Source: Deinococcales bacterium (GTDB taxonomy: Bacteria; Deinococcota; Deinococci; Deinococcales; Deinococcaceae). From it: DNA of 12,974 bases. Shown here one piece after another: positions 1-7,040 of the stretch. The notes below the pieces were generated by a model that did not search any database, was not told where the DNA came from, and saw only the letters and a program-made list of their open reading frames with translations. Location of the stretch: contig JANYFS010000447.1 in the NCBI GenBank assembly GCA_025359705.1, forward strand, positions 1-12,974, in the 5' to 3' direction. The position numbers and the translations under genes are program-made. Position 1 is the first letter of the stretch; each line of letters starts with the position of its first letter.

Positions 1-678
1 TTCATCATTCCGCTGTTTATTGTGCAATTTATTTTTTCGGGGGGAATGCCCACCGCCATCGACAGTACTGCAGGTGAAAAGGAACGCGGAACCCTCGAGG
101 TGCTGCTGGTTTCCCCAGTTCGTCGGCTCGAGGTGGTGCTGGGGAAATTCTTAGCCGTAACCATTTTTGCTTTGCTGACCGCACTTTTTAGCATGATCGG
201 GCTGCTGCTCTCGAGCGTTTTGGCGGGGGTGATTCTCCCTCGAGTGTTGGGCAGTGGTGGAGGTGAGGGTTCGGCAATGGCTCAGGCTTTTGGGGGAAAC
301 CTCACTCTGGATGTTGCCACTTTTTTCACCTTGCTGACGGTTGCGCTCAGTGTGGCATTGGTGGCAAGTGTGCTGATGGTTTCAATCTCGGTCTTTGCCC
401 GCTCCTACAAAGAAGCCCAAGGCTACCTTGCACCGCTGCTGATCGTGGTTTCGCTGACTGCGGTCATGCTTCAGTTTGCAGATTTTCTCACGGCTGGGCC
501 TGCTCTTTATGCCATCCCAATTTTGGGTTCGGAGCTGGCAATTTTGGATGTGGTTAAAGGTAAGCTCGAGCTAGGAAACATTGCACTTTGTGTACTCAGT
601 AATGTTTTGGCATCTGGAGTGTTTTTGGCTTGGGCTTTGAATTCTTTTAAACGCGAATCGGTGATTTTTAGAAGTTGA
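1..678 (+). CDS. ABC-2 type transporter permease, NatB-like (5' end outside window)
   Basis: The frame is open from the first base, so this is the C-terminal 225 residues of a longer protein. It is a membrane permease that would work with a separate ATPase, probably encoded upstream. Visible residues 22-41 (STAGEKERGTLEVLLVSPV) are the cytoplasmic signature loop of the ABC-2/NatB family. Hydrophobic segments follow at about 48-79, 105-133, 143-160 and 192-214, and the tail is basic (NSFKRES). Residues 1-11 look like the end of an earlier membrane helix. The exported substrate cannot be read from the sequence; NatB itself exports sodium, but the family is broad. A GTG at 22 could be mistaken for a start, but the conserved topology continues upstream. 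Five CTCGAG sites lie in the gene. An intrinsic terminator begins 20 bases after the stop. Confidence 0.85.
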   Translation, partial: FIIPLFIVQFIFSGGMPTAIDSTAGEKERGTLEVLLVSPVRRLEVVLGKFLAVTIFALLTALFSMIGLLLSSVLAGVILPRVLGSGGGEGSAMAQAFGGNLTLDVATFFTLLTVALSVALVASVLMVSISVFARSYKEAQGYLAPLLIVVSLTAVMLQFADFLTAGPALYAIPILGSELAILDVVKGKLELGNIALCVLSNVLASGVFLAWALNSFKRESVIFRS

Positions 679-698
679 GCGCGTTCACTTTACTCGTG

Positions 699-725
699 GG
701 CAGCGGAACACCGTTGCCTTTTTTT
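699..725 (+). terminator. Intrinsic terminator of the ABC-2 permease gene
   Basis: GGCAGCGG (699-706), loop AACA, then CCGTTGCC (711-718) form an 8-bp stem with one G-T pair, followed by seven T (719-725). The T tract runs into the reversed stop codon (724-726) of the converging acetyltransferase gene, so two convergent genes share this short gap. Confidence 0.85.
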
Positions 726-1290
726 AGTTCACTCGAGCAAACACACAACGATCCAGCCACAGGCTTGAGTCTCGAACATCTTGCAGGCTTTTTTCCAAAA
801 TCCCCTCGAGCAAAAATCCACTTTTTTTGGCAAGCCTTATTGCTGCACTATTCCTTTTGTCACACAGCATGAAGACCCGTTTAGCCTCGAGAGTTTCAAA
901 AGCCAAATCACACAGCGAATTCACCGCTTCAGTCATCAAGCCTTTTTGGGTATACCTCGAGTCCACCCAGCCGCGCAACTCAAATGATCTGGCTTGCCAA
1001 TCGATCACACTAAAGCCAATTTCGCCCACAAAAACACCACCCTCGAGCGAAAAAAGATGGTAAATTACTGCTGTGTGTGCCGCAATTCGCTCTATTTCGC
1101 TGTGGCACTCGAGTTCACATTCGGCTTGTGAAGGTGGGTTTTGCGCCCAATCCATCCACGGTTTCAGCTCGAGCAGTGATGCTTGAATAGAGTCGAACAT
1201 GGCCTTGCCATGAGCTACCAGCGGGAGCCTTAAAACCAGATTTTGGGAATAGAGTTCTGAGGGTAGCTCGAGCAAATGTGGATTTTTCAT
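724..1290 (-). CDS. GNAT-family N-acetyltransferase, RimJ/RimL-like (downstream paralog)
   Basis: A 188-residue protein of the GNAT fold, which transfers acetyl from acetyl-CoA to an amine. The acceptor is unknown; the relatives are RimJ/RimL-type enzymes that modify protein N-termini, antibiotics or small amines. Visible blocks are VGEIGF (88-93), the acetyl-CoA loop region YTQKGLMTEAV (113-123) and DKRNSAAIRLAKKSGF (144-159), typical of the group. The start at 1290 is chosen because its ATG overlaps the TGA of the upstream paralog as ATGA, implying translational coupling, and because it aligns with the paralog's N-terminus. An ATG at 1314 would add eight residues (MCVRSSAK) with no similarity. 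The stop TAA lies in the T tract of the converging terminator. There are eight CTCGAG sites. Function beyond acetyl transfer is not identifiable. Confidence 0.85.
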   Translation of the reverse strand: MKNPHLLELPSELYSQNLVLRLPLVAHGKAMFDSIQASLLELKPWMDWAQNPPSQAECELECHSEIERIAAHTAVIYHLFSLEGGVFVGEIGFSVIDWQARSFELRGWVDSRYTQKGLMTEAVNSLCDLAFETLEAKRVFMLCDKRNSAAIRLAKKSGFLLEGILEKSLQDVRDSSLWLDRCVFARVN

Positions 1291-1901
1291 TTTGGCACTC
1301 GAGCGTACACACATTCATCGGCGGGGAAACCATTGGTATTGGCAATATTATTTTTTAGAATCCCCTCGAGGGTAAAACCACTTCTTTCTGCAACTTTACG
1401 ACTTCGGGTATTCCTCGAGTCACAGCGGATTTCCACTCTTTTCGCCTTTAGGGTTTCAAAGGCAAATTGAGTGATGGTATGTACCGCCTCGGTCATAAAA
1501 CCTTTGCCTGCCTGCCTCGAGTCTAGCCAATAGCTGATTTCAAACTTGGCGAGTTCCCAATTGAGCCGCCGAAACCCAATTTCACCAACAAACTGTTCCA
1601 AAGACTGTTCCGAAGCCTGTATAGGCGTGGATTTTGCGCTCGAGCGGGAAAAAATTTGAAAGGTGATGCGTTCGCGCAAAATATAGGCGGCAAAGTCGCG
1701 GCGCAGATCAATTTCACAAATTTCCGCGCTGATGGGAACGTGAACAAAACTCATAAAAGGTCGCAACTCGTCTAGTGAGGCTTCAATGGCCTCAAAGATG
1801 ATTGGCCCTCGACCCGCTCGAGGCATTTTTAAAACCAACCGTTCAGAAAAAAGTTCTTCGGGGATCTCGAGGAGGATTGGATTGGGCAGTGGATTGGACA
1901 T
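1287..1901 (-). CDS. GNAT-family N-acetyltransferase, RimJ/RimL-like (upstream paralog)
   Basis: A 204-residue acetyltransferase paralogous to the next gene. Shared blocks are LVLKMP (22-27), VGEIGF (105-110), GKGFMTEAV (132-140), AFETLKAKRV (147-156) and RSGFTLEGIL (173-182). It carries an extra loop at about 88-103 (within SSAKSTPIQASEQSLEQ) that the other copy lacks, partly built from a 12-bp tandem duplication. It is first in a two-gene unit and couples to its paralog by ATGA. Its own promoter appears leaderless: TACACT on the minus strand ends six bases before the ATG, and no Shine-Dalgarno sequence is evident. It is divergent from the ABC exporter. Acceptor substrate unknown. Confidence 0.87.
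   Translation of the reverse strand: MSNPLPNPILLEIPEELFSERLVLKMPRAGRGPIIFEAIEASLDELRPFMSFVHVPISAEICEIDLRRDFAAYILRERITFQIFSRSSAKSTPIQASEQSLEQFVGEIGFRRLNWELAKFEISYWLDSRQAGKGFMTEAVHTITQFAFETLKAKRVEIRCDSRNTRSRKVAERSGFTLEGILKNNIANTNGFPADECVYARVPK
1592..1615. repeat. 12-bp tandem duplication inside the upstream GNAT gene
   Basis: ACTGTTCCAAAG (1592-1603) is followed directly by ACTGTTCCGAAG (1604-1615), one mismatch in 12. It encodes a doubled Glu-Gln-Ser/Phe stretch in the loop absent from the sister acetyltransferase, so it is probably a recent slippage insertion in a tolerant loop. Confidence 0.7.
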
Positions 1902-1907
1902 GGCTCG

Positions 1908-1913
1908 AGTGTA
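1908..1913 (-). promoter_or_regulatory. -10 box, leaderless promoter of the GNAT pair
   Basis: On the minus strand TACACT is followed by six bases and then the ATG at 1901, so transcription would begin at or next to the start codon. The last two bases of the box and the spacer contain CTCGAG (1904-1909). No convincing -35 is seen 16-18 bases upstream. Confidence 0.6.
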
Positions 1914-2014
1914 GCGATTTTTTCGGCTCGAGATACGCAGCTAAACGAAAACCGAATCACGAAAAACATCTCAACATGAGGACATTTTTCCATCCCGCCC
2001 TAACTCGAGGGGCG

Positions 2015-2020
2015 TACACT
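2015..2020 (+). promoter_or_regulatory. -10 box, leaderless promoter of the ABC exporter
   Basis: TACACT, then GGAGAT (six bases), then ATG at 2027. The GGAG is only two bases from the ATG, too close to act as a normal ribosome binding site. The same hexamer serves the divergent GNAT pair 107 bases away. CTCGAG lies five bases upstream (2004-2009). Confidence 0.6.
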
Positions 2021-2026
2021 GGAGAT

Positions 2027-3841
2027 ATGTTGTCACGCCCTGGTTCCGTTAAATCTGAAAAATCTGAAAAACGTCGCATGGACATCAAGCGCGACCTCGA
2101 GAGCTTGAGAAAATTATTTCGTTTTGTGCGGCCCTACCGAACTGCCCTGATTCTTTCGGTGATCACTGCGGGTGTCTCGAGCGGCTTAACGTTGGTGTTC
2201 CCACAGGTGATTGGTCAATTGATTAACGGTAGTTTGCTCAAAACCAAAGACACTGCTCCACTCGATCAAGCGGCGCTGCTATTGTTCGGGGTTTTTGCAG
2301 TGCAGGCGGTGTTTAACTTTTTTAGAACGTTGCTTTCGGCACGGGCAGGGGAGGGGGTGGTTGCCGATTTGCGCTCGGCGCTGTTTGCACACATTATGCA
2401 TTTGCCGTTGCGCTTTTTCGAGAACCGCCGCACAGGAGAAATCACCTCGAGGCTGACCAGCGATGTCACCGTGGTGCAGGGCTTGGTTTCGGCGGATTTG
2501 AACCAGTTGATCACCCAGGTTTTTATTCTGCTCGGCGGGGTCATTTTGCTGTTTGTGCAGAATTCCCAGCTTACTTTGGTGATGCTTTCGGTAGTGCCTT
2601 TGGTGGTGCTGGGCGGCGCTTTTTTCGGACGTGGCTTGCGGAAACTCTCCACCGATTTTCAAGACAAACTGGCAGATGCCAACGCCGCCGCCGAGGAAGC
2701 CATCTCAGGAATCCGTGTGGTGCAGTCGTTCACCGCCGAACCCCTCGAGGCGGCGCGGTATAACAAAGCCATGAAAGCCAGTTTTGATGCCGCCATGCAA
2801 CGGGCCAGAGTGCGTTCGTGGTTTGTCAGCATCCTCATTTTGGCGACCTTTGGCAGCCTGAGTTTGGTGCTGTGGTACGGCGGGCGGCAAGTGATTGCTG
2901 GCACGCTCAGCGCGGGGGCATTGGTCAACTTTTTGATTACCACCCTGATGATTGCGGGGGCCATCGGTGCTTTGGCGGGTTTAGTCTCGAGGTTTACCGA
3001 GGCGGCGGGAGCCACCGAGCGGATTTTTGATTTGCTCAATGAAAAAAGCGAACTCGAGGTGGAAAATCCCGCGTCCATGCCCCAAATTAAAGGATCATTA
3101 CGCCTCGAGCATGTTTCTTTTAGTTACGGAGACCGTGGCGAAGGCCAGATTCTCTCTGATATTTCTTTGCAGGCTAACCCAGGCGAAGTGATCGCTTTGG
3201 TCGGCCCCAGTGGTGCGGGAAAAAGTACCCTGATCTCACTGATTCCCCGCTTTTTTGACCCCTCGAGCGGACGGATTTTGCTGGAAGGCCAAGATGTCCG
3301 CACCCTCGAGCTGTCCGAGCTGCGTAAAAATATTGGGATTGTGCCGCAAGAAACCCAACTCTTTAGTGGAACCATTGCCGACAACATTCGCTATGGCCTG
3401 CCCGAAACCAGCGACGCTGAGGTGATCGAGGCTGCCAAAGCCGCCAACGCGCACACCTTTATTTCTGAATTCCCCGAAGGCTACGCTACTTTGGTGGGTG
3501 AGCGCGGTCTGAAACTTTCGGGGGGGCAACGCCAACGGGTCGCCATCGCACGAGCGCTATTGAAAAATCCCAAAATCCTAATTTTGGACGAAGCCACCAG
3601 CAGCTTAGACAACGAATCCGAAGCCTTGGTGCAAGAAGCCCTCGAGCTGTTGATGGTGGGTCGTACCACTTTGGTGATTGCCCACCGTTTATCCACGGTG
3701 CGCGGCGCAGACCGTATTGTGGTTTTGGATGCGGGGCGCATTGTGGAACAAGGAACCCACGAGGCTTTGCTGGCCCAAAATGGTTTGTACAAAGAGCTGT
3801 ACGAATTACAATTTCGCAACAGTAAGCAAGTTAGCCGCTAA
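2027..3841 (+). CDS. ABC exporter half-transporter, fused membrane and ATPase domains
   Basis: A 604-residue MsbA/BmrA-like half-transporter expected to work as a dimer in the inner membrane, exporting lipids, drugs or peptides; substrate unknown. The N-terminal half holds the six-helix exporter domain, including the coupling-region text LRSALFAHIMHLPLRFFE and RRTGEITSRLTSDV. The C-terminal ATPase is intact: Walker A GPSGAGKST (393-401), Q-loop in VPQETQLF, signature LSGGQRQR (497-504), Walker B ILILDEA with Asp521-Glu522, and switch His553 in IAHRLST. Length is normal for the family. The frame is open upstream to 1802, but that part lies antisense to the GNAT gene; the ATG at 2027 is preferred because of the TACACT-N6-ATG pattern. 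An ATG at 2078 (MDIKRDLES) remains possible. It has ten CTCGAG sites, none after 3646. No partner half-transporter is adjacent, so it is probably a homodimer. Confidence 0.9.
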   Translation: MLSRPGSVKSEKSEKRRMDIKRDLESLRKLFRFVRPYRTALILSVITAGVSSGLTLVFPQVIGQLINGSLLKTKDTAPLDQAALLLFGVFAVQAVFNFFRTLLSARAGEGVVADLRSALFAHIMHLPLRFFENRRTGEITSRLTSDVTVVQGLVSADLNQLITQVFILLGGVILLFVQNSQLTLVMLSVVPLVVLGGAFFGRGLRKLSTDFQDKLADANAAAEEAISGIRVVQSFTAEPLEAARYNKAMKASFDAAMQRARVRSWFVSILILATFGSLSLVLWYGGRQVIAGTLSAGALVNFLITTLMIAGAIGALAGLVSRFTEAAGATERIFDLLNEKSELEVENPASMPQIKGSLRLEHVSFSYGDRGEGQILSDISLQANPGEVIALVGPSGAGKSTLISLIPRFFDPSSGRILLEGQDVRTLELSELRKNIGIVPQETQLFSGTIADNIRYGLPETSDAEVIEAAKAANAHTFISEFPEGYATLVGERGLKLSGGQRQRVAIARALLKNPKILILDEATSSLDNESEALVQEALELLMVGRTTLVIAHRLSTVRGADRIVVLDAGRIVEQGTHEALLAQNGLYKELYELQFRNSKQVSR

Positions 3842-3925
3842 AATCTGCTAGTTTTATTGTCAATTTAGGTATCAATTTAGAATTGATAAGTATTTCTACA
3901 ATAATTGCGTGCGAAAGTCAACGTT

Positions 3926-3948
3926 GGGACGGATTTTTAACCCGCCCC
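3926..3948. repeat. GC-rich imperfect hairpin, possible interspersed-repeat remnant
   Basis: Arm GGGACGGATT (3926-3935), loop TTT, arm AACCCGCCCC (3939-3948). Eight of ten positions pair on this strand; the two A-C mismatches become G-U pairs in RNA from the other strand, giving a full 10-bp stem. Its base composition is unlike the flanks. Its form resembles GGGCGGGT/ACCCGCCC interspersed repeats seen in several bacterial genomes, but a second copy is not in this window. Confidence 0.45.
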
Positions 3949-4011
3949 TACATGGGTAGTCTATGAATCCGCTTGATTCAGAATACAGGTAAATATTTTC
4001 AAAAATTGATG

Positions 4012-4017
4012 TACAGT
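4012..4017 (+). promoter_or_regulatory. -10 box, leaderless promoter of the nuclease-like gene
   Basis: TACAGT, seven bases (AAAGCTA), then ATG at 4025. No Shine-Dalgarno sequence of useful strength and no clear -35. Confidence 0.55.
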
Positions 4018-4024
4018 AAAGCTA

Positions 4025-5086
4025 ATGTCTCCAATTCTTTTAACCTTTCAAGCTGTAATCAACCGATTGGCAACTGCCGATTGGAACCGTTCAACCCTCA
4101 GTGAAGCTGCAGTGCGCCAAGTCATGGTTTTGCCACTTTTGCAAGTCGCTGGTTTTGACATTTGGAATCCACTCGAGGTGCAACCCGAGGAAACCAATGC
4201 CGCAGGGAATCGCCCCGATTTGATCGTGCGTTGTGGAGATACTGCCGAAATGGGTTTTATCCTCGAGATTAAAAGGCGTTCTGTTAGTTTGGACGAAGGC
4301 ACGTTGGGTCAAGCCTTGGCTTATGCGGGACATATCGGTTTGCGCTGGGTTTGGCTGACCAATGGTCAAACGTGGCTCTTGGCAGACGAGAAACGCAGTG
4401 GAGCCTATAAAGAGCGCGAAGTGCTGAGGCTCGAGCTAAATGCACCTCACTTTGCTGAAGATTTAAGGGTTTTGCTCGAGCGTTCGATTTGGGCGAACGG
4501 ACAAGCGGAAACCGCACTTGATCAGCTCAAAGCGGTTCAACAGCGCCGGGTTTTGTCGGATCGAGTTGAGACTTTTCGCAAGTCTAAAGGCTTGTCCACT
4601 TTTGAATTGGCCCTCGAGTGGATGCAGGACAAACAATTGCTCAGCGAAGCGGAAGTGAAATTGCTTGCCTCGAGTGCCGAAATGGTTATAACGGAACCTG
4701 AATTTGAACCTGTACTTTCAAATGAAACTGAACTCAAACCTGAACCTGTCTCACACAAAGGTTTTCCCCTCGAGATGACTTTTTCAAACAGAGGCGGGCA
4801 GGGTCGCGCCTTGGTTTTTGAGGATGGCTCTTTGGAGATTCAAGTGGGTTCGATCACTGCTAAAAATAGCGTGCCTTCTTTTCCAAAGTGGCATGTTCAG
4901 TTAGAAAAACTCGAGCGTGAAGGGATTGTGACCAAGCTCGAGGGGGGTTCGTACCGTTTTGTCAAAGCCAAACGTTTCAATAAACCTTCAACCCCAGCGG
5001 AAATTGTGTCGGGTACATCCACTAATGGCCGGTATGCTTGGAAGACGCTCGAGGGTAAAGCCTATAGGTTGATTTTTCCGAAATAA
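4025..5086 (+). CDS. Orphan PD-(D/E)XK nuclease-like protein with DUF4357-like C-terminus
   Basis: A 353-residue protein. Residues 25-125 match the type I restriction subunit N-terminal (HsdR_N-like) nuclease fold: SEAAVRQVMVLPLLQVAGFD with Glu27, then the catalytic signature RPDLIV (63-68, Asp65) and ILEIKRR (79-85, Glu81 and Lys83). All three core residues are present. An alpha-helical middle (150-215) is followed by a Glu/Pro-rich linker (222-243). The C-terminus (about 290-345), with EKLEREGIV, then RFVKAKRF, then PSTPAEIVSGTSTNGRYAWK, resembles DUF4357, a domain often found at the end of restriction-like proteins. There is no helicase, methylase or specificity gene nearby, so it is not a standard restriction system. 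It might cut or bind nucleic acid, or be a domesticated remnant. The start follows a leaderless -10. Ten CTCGAG sites. Confidence 0.75.
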   Translation: MSPILLTFQAVINRLATADWNRSTLSEAAVRQVMVLPLLQVAGFDIWNPLEVQPEETNAAGNRPDLIVRCGDTAEMGFILEIKRRSVSLDEGTLGQALAYAGHIGLRWVWLTNGQTWLLADEKRSGAYKEREVLRLELNAPHFAEDLRVLLERSIWANGQAETALDQLKAVQQRRVLSDRVETFRKSKGLSTFELALEWMQDKQLLSEAEVKLLASSAEMVITEPEFEPVLSNETELKPEPVSHKGFPLEMTFSNRGGQGRALVFEDGSLEIQVGSITAKNSVPSFPKWHVQLEKLEREGIVTKLEGGSYRFVKAKRFNKPSTPAEIVSGTSTNGRYAWKTLEGKAYRLIFPK

Positions 5087-5107
5087 GTGGACTTATCTGA
5101 ATTTTTT
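5083..5107 (+). terminator. Weak candidate terminator after the nuclease-like gene
   Basis: ATAAGT (5083-5088) and ACTTAT (5091-5096) form a short A+T-rich inverted repeat over the stop codon, followed after five bases by six T (5102-5107). The inner loop is tight and the stem weak, so this is a low-confidence call. Confidence 0.3.
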
Positions 5108-5137
5108 AAAGTCTCCCATGTCCAATAGGACGTTCTT

Positions 5138-5146
5138 TGCTACACT
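5138..5146 (+). promoter_or_regulatory. Extended -10 promoter of the secreted hydrolase
   Basis: TGCTACACT fits the extended -10 form TGnTAnnnT. Transcription would start near 5153, inside CTCGAG (5150-5155), giving a leader of about 57 bases, unlike the other promoters of the window. Confidence 0.5.
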
Positions 5147-5199
5147 ACCCTCGAGTGATCATTGAGCAATCTATTTTCTCTCATTTTCCCCCACGTTTT

Positions 5200-5204
5200 A
5201 GGAG
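5200..5204 (+). promoter_or_regulatory. Shine-Dalgarno site of the secreted hydrolase
   Basis: AGGAG, five bases before the ATG at 5210. This decides the start over an in-frame TTG at 5162 and is the only strong ribosome binding site seen in the window. Confidence 0.8.
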
Positions 5205-5209
5205 ATTCC

Positions 5210-6853
5210 ATGAAAAATCCGTCCAAAACCCGCTCGAGCGCTGTTATTCTTTGTGCATTGGTGTTGTCTGCCTGTAGTAATTCTGCTGTGACTCCTCCAA
5301 TTATCGAACCCCCTGTTAAAGTGCTGCCTAGCTTTGAACCCACCTCGAGTTGTGTATTTGCTACGCCTATCAGCAATATTCAACCTAGTGTACGTTGTGG
5401 TTTCGTGAGTGTTACCCAAAATCATTCCAAGACCATTGCCAAGAGCTTAAAGTTGCCTGTGGCAGTTTTTAAAAGCAGCATCAAGCCAAACAGTAAAGAA
5501 GCTACCATTATGTTTGCGGGTGGCCCTGGTGGATCTTCGCAATATTTGTTCTCGCAAATCGAGCGCAGTTATTATGATCAACTGATGGCTTTGGGTGATG
5601 TGATCGTATTTGATCAACGTGGAGCGGGAAAATCCCAACCTGTCCTCGAGTGTGAAACGGAGCAACGTGCAGCCGCAGCAGCCGACACCGACGCTGCTTT
5701 TCTCGAGGCAGACCGTTTGTGTGCCAAACGTTGGCGAGACGCAGGTTACGACCTCTCGAGCTTTAATACTCGAGAAAATGCCGCAGATGTGCGCGATATT
5801 GCGACCACTTTGGGGTATACCAAGCTCAATTTGTATGGAATTTCATATGGTACCTTGCTGGCTCAACGGGTGATGCTGGATTATCCCGATTTGGTTAAAA
5901 GTGTAGTTTTGGATGGCACGGTTAGCCCTGCATCCAACTTTCTTTATACCAATGGATTTGAAGATAGCTTGAACGCTATTATCAGTGGTTGTGCCTCGAG
6001 TGTGGCTTGCAATACTGCATACCCTAATCTCGTTTCCAAATTCAATAGTGCATTCGATAAACTCAATAAAGACCAACCCGTGGTTAATGCCATTCACCTG
6101 ATAGATAAAACACCCATCCTCGATAAAGCTGGAAATCCAGCAAAAATTCAATTGGATGGTTATACTTTTGCAAATCAAGTTTTCAACTTGTTGTACGACG
6201 ATTCATTTTTACCCTATATGCCTGCGTTTATCGAGGGTGTAAGTAAAGGAAATTACACTGCTTTGGCATCTTTTTCCTATAGTGATGCCGAAGATAACTT
6301 TTCGTTCCCAACTGCGATGTATGAATCTGTTGTGTGCCATGATTATATCCCTTACGGAACCTATACGGGAACGGGTACCGATTATCGTAAGCAGCGCTGC
6401 CAGATTTGGAATGTAGGTCAGGAAGACCGCAGCTCGGTGAGTTTAGTCAATAGTGCCAAGCCCACGCTACTGCTTTCGGGTAAATTTGATCCGATTACCC
6501 CGCCTAAATATGCACAGCAAGTTAAAGCAAATTTGAGCAATTCTACCTTGGTTAGCTTCGCGGCAGGAAGCCACGGTGCAGTTTATGCCGATAAGCAAGA
6601 GAATAACGCTCGAGTTGCCAATTGTGGGGCAAATTTGATGTTGCAGTTTTTTGGAAATGCCACTTTGCAAACCAGTTGTGCCATAACCCCCATCCAATTT
6701 AAAGTTCTAACCACCGATATTTTGGGATCTTTGAGCCTTAAAGATCCCTTCGCGGATTACGCCCACGCTCGAGACTTTGCTAACCGTCCCCAAGTTCCAC
6801 CCTTAACTCGAGGGGAAATCGAAAACGCGCTCGAGGGAATTCGTCAGCATTGA
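5210..6853 (+). CDS. Secreted lipoprotein alpha/beta hydrolase, S33/tripeptidyl aminopeptidase type
   Basis: A 547-residue exported hydrolase. The N-terminus has basic residues, a hydrophobic stretch and the lipobox LSAC with Cys22, so the mature protein is probably lipid-anchored outside the cytoplasmic membrane. The alpha/beta hydrolase core shows the oxyanion motif GGPGGS (104-109), FDQRGAGKS, the nucleophile elbow GISYG with Ser212, the acid in GKFDPITPP (Asp427) and GSHG with His455, a complete triad. The layout, with a large insert between elbow and acid and a TAP-like C-terminal domain, matches S33 tripeptidyl or prolyl aminopeptidases. Likely role: releasing short peptides or amino acids from extracellular peptides; an esterase role is possible. 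Several cysteines (for example around 258-264) may form disulfides. It is transcribed alone, with its own promoter, leader and strong terminator. CTCGAG is absent from 6001 to 6608, the longest gap in the window. Confidence 0.85.
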   Translation: MKNPSKTRSSAVILCALVLSACSNSAVTPPIIEPPVKVLPSFEPTSSCVFATPISNIQPSVRCGFVSVTQNHSKTIAKSLKLPVAVFKSSIKPNSKEATIMFAGGPGGSSQYLFSQIERSYYDQLMALGDVIVFDQRGAGKSQPVLECETEQRAAAAADTDAAFLEADRLCAKRWRDAGYDLSSFNTRENAADVRDIATTLGYTKLNLYGISYGTLLAQRVMLDYPDLVKSVVLDGTVSPASNFLYTNGFEDSLNAIISGCASSVACNTAYPNLVSKFNSAFDKLNKDQPVVNAIHLIDKTPILDKAGNPAKIQLDGYTFANQVFNLLYDDSFLPYMPAFIEGVSKGNYTALASFSYSDAEDNFSFPTAMYESVVCHDYIPYGTYTGTGTDYRKQRCQIWNVGQEDRSSVSLVNSAKPTLLLSGKFDPITPPKYAQQVKANLSNSTLVSFAAGSHGAVYADKQENNARVANCGANLMLQFFGNATLQTSCAITPIQFKVLTTDILGSLSLKDPFADYAHARDFANRPQVPPLTRGEIENALEGIRQH

Positions 6854-6864
6854 ACATATAAAAG

Positions 6865-6902
6865 AACCAAAAAAGGCGCATTCGATTGCGCCTTTTTTGG
6901 TT
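6865..6902. terminator. Strong bidirectional intrinsic terminator
   Basis: AACCAAAAAAGGCGCA (6865-6880), loop TTCGAT, then TGCGCCTTTTTTGGTT (6887-6902): a perfect 16-bp stem with A and T runs on opposite sides. It begins 12 bases after the hydrolase stop and can also end transcripts of the converging flavoprotein gene, about 135 bases past its stop. Confidence 0.92.
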
Positions 6903-6916
6903 GGAAATCGGTTTAG

Positions 6917-7001
6917 AGAACGTGTCTGACAATAAGTAGATAATCAGGCTACCTAAAAAATGGTTTATTCGTCTGAAACATGATATTTGTAATCACGTTC
7001 T
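6917..7001. repeat. Inverted repeat bounding copy A of the dispersed element
   Basis: AGAACGTG (6917-6924) and CACGTTCT (6994-7001) are perfect 8-bp inverted arms 69 bases apart. The right arm lies inside the 86-bp repeat. Copy B has matching arms AGAATA (10897-10902) and TATTCT (10968-10973): two paired positions have changed on both sides, which suggests the pairing matters. Confidence 0.5.
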
Positions 7002-7040
7002 TAACGGAAAACGAAAAACGGATAACGAACAACTGTCTTA
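6955..7040. repeat. Dispersed 86-bp repeat, copy A
   Basis: Matches 10927-11012 at 72 of 86 positions with no gap; 12 of the 14 differences are transitions. It ends exactly on the stop codon (7038-7040, minus strand) of the flavoprotein gene. Its right part is a heptad series ACGGAAA, ACGAAAA, ACGGATA, ACGAACA (7004-7031). It contains no CTCGAG. No open frame of note is present. It is probably a small non-coding interspersed element or a 3'-untranslated structure. Confidence 0.8.

Larger units (their letters stand above)
3842..4024. other. 183-base intergenic region with three inverted repeats
   Basis: No gene is seen here. It contains an 8-bp palindrome TATCAATT-TAG-AATTGATA (3870-3888), overlapping a 9-bp direct repeat TCAATTTAG (3860-3868 and 3872-3880); a GC-rich hairpin (3926-3948); and TGAATC-N5-GATTCA (3964-3980). 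The region is A+T-rich except for the middle hairpin and has no CTCGAG. None of the hairpins is followed by a T run, so a terminator for the ABC gene is not evident. The first palindrome could be an operator for the following gene. Confidence 0.5.

Noticed and set aside
1802..2026. In-frame N-terminal extension of the ABC exporter of 75 residues
   Set aside because: It lies antisense to the start of the GNAT gene, has no exporter similarity, and the leaderless -10 fits the ATG at 2027.
2266..3819. Several long open frames on the minus strand of the exporter gene
   Set aside because: They are low-complexity shadows of the coding strand, with no domains and no promoter pattern.
5162..5209. TTG start giving the hydrolase 16 more residues
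   Set aside because: It would place the signal peptide internally, and the ATG at 5210 has AGGAG at proper spacing and a regular lipoprotein signal.
6955..7040. The heptad-bearing repeats as CRISPR repeats
   Set aside because: There are only two copies about 4 kb apart, with no spacer array and no cas genes.
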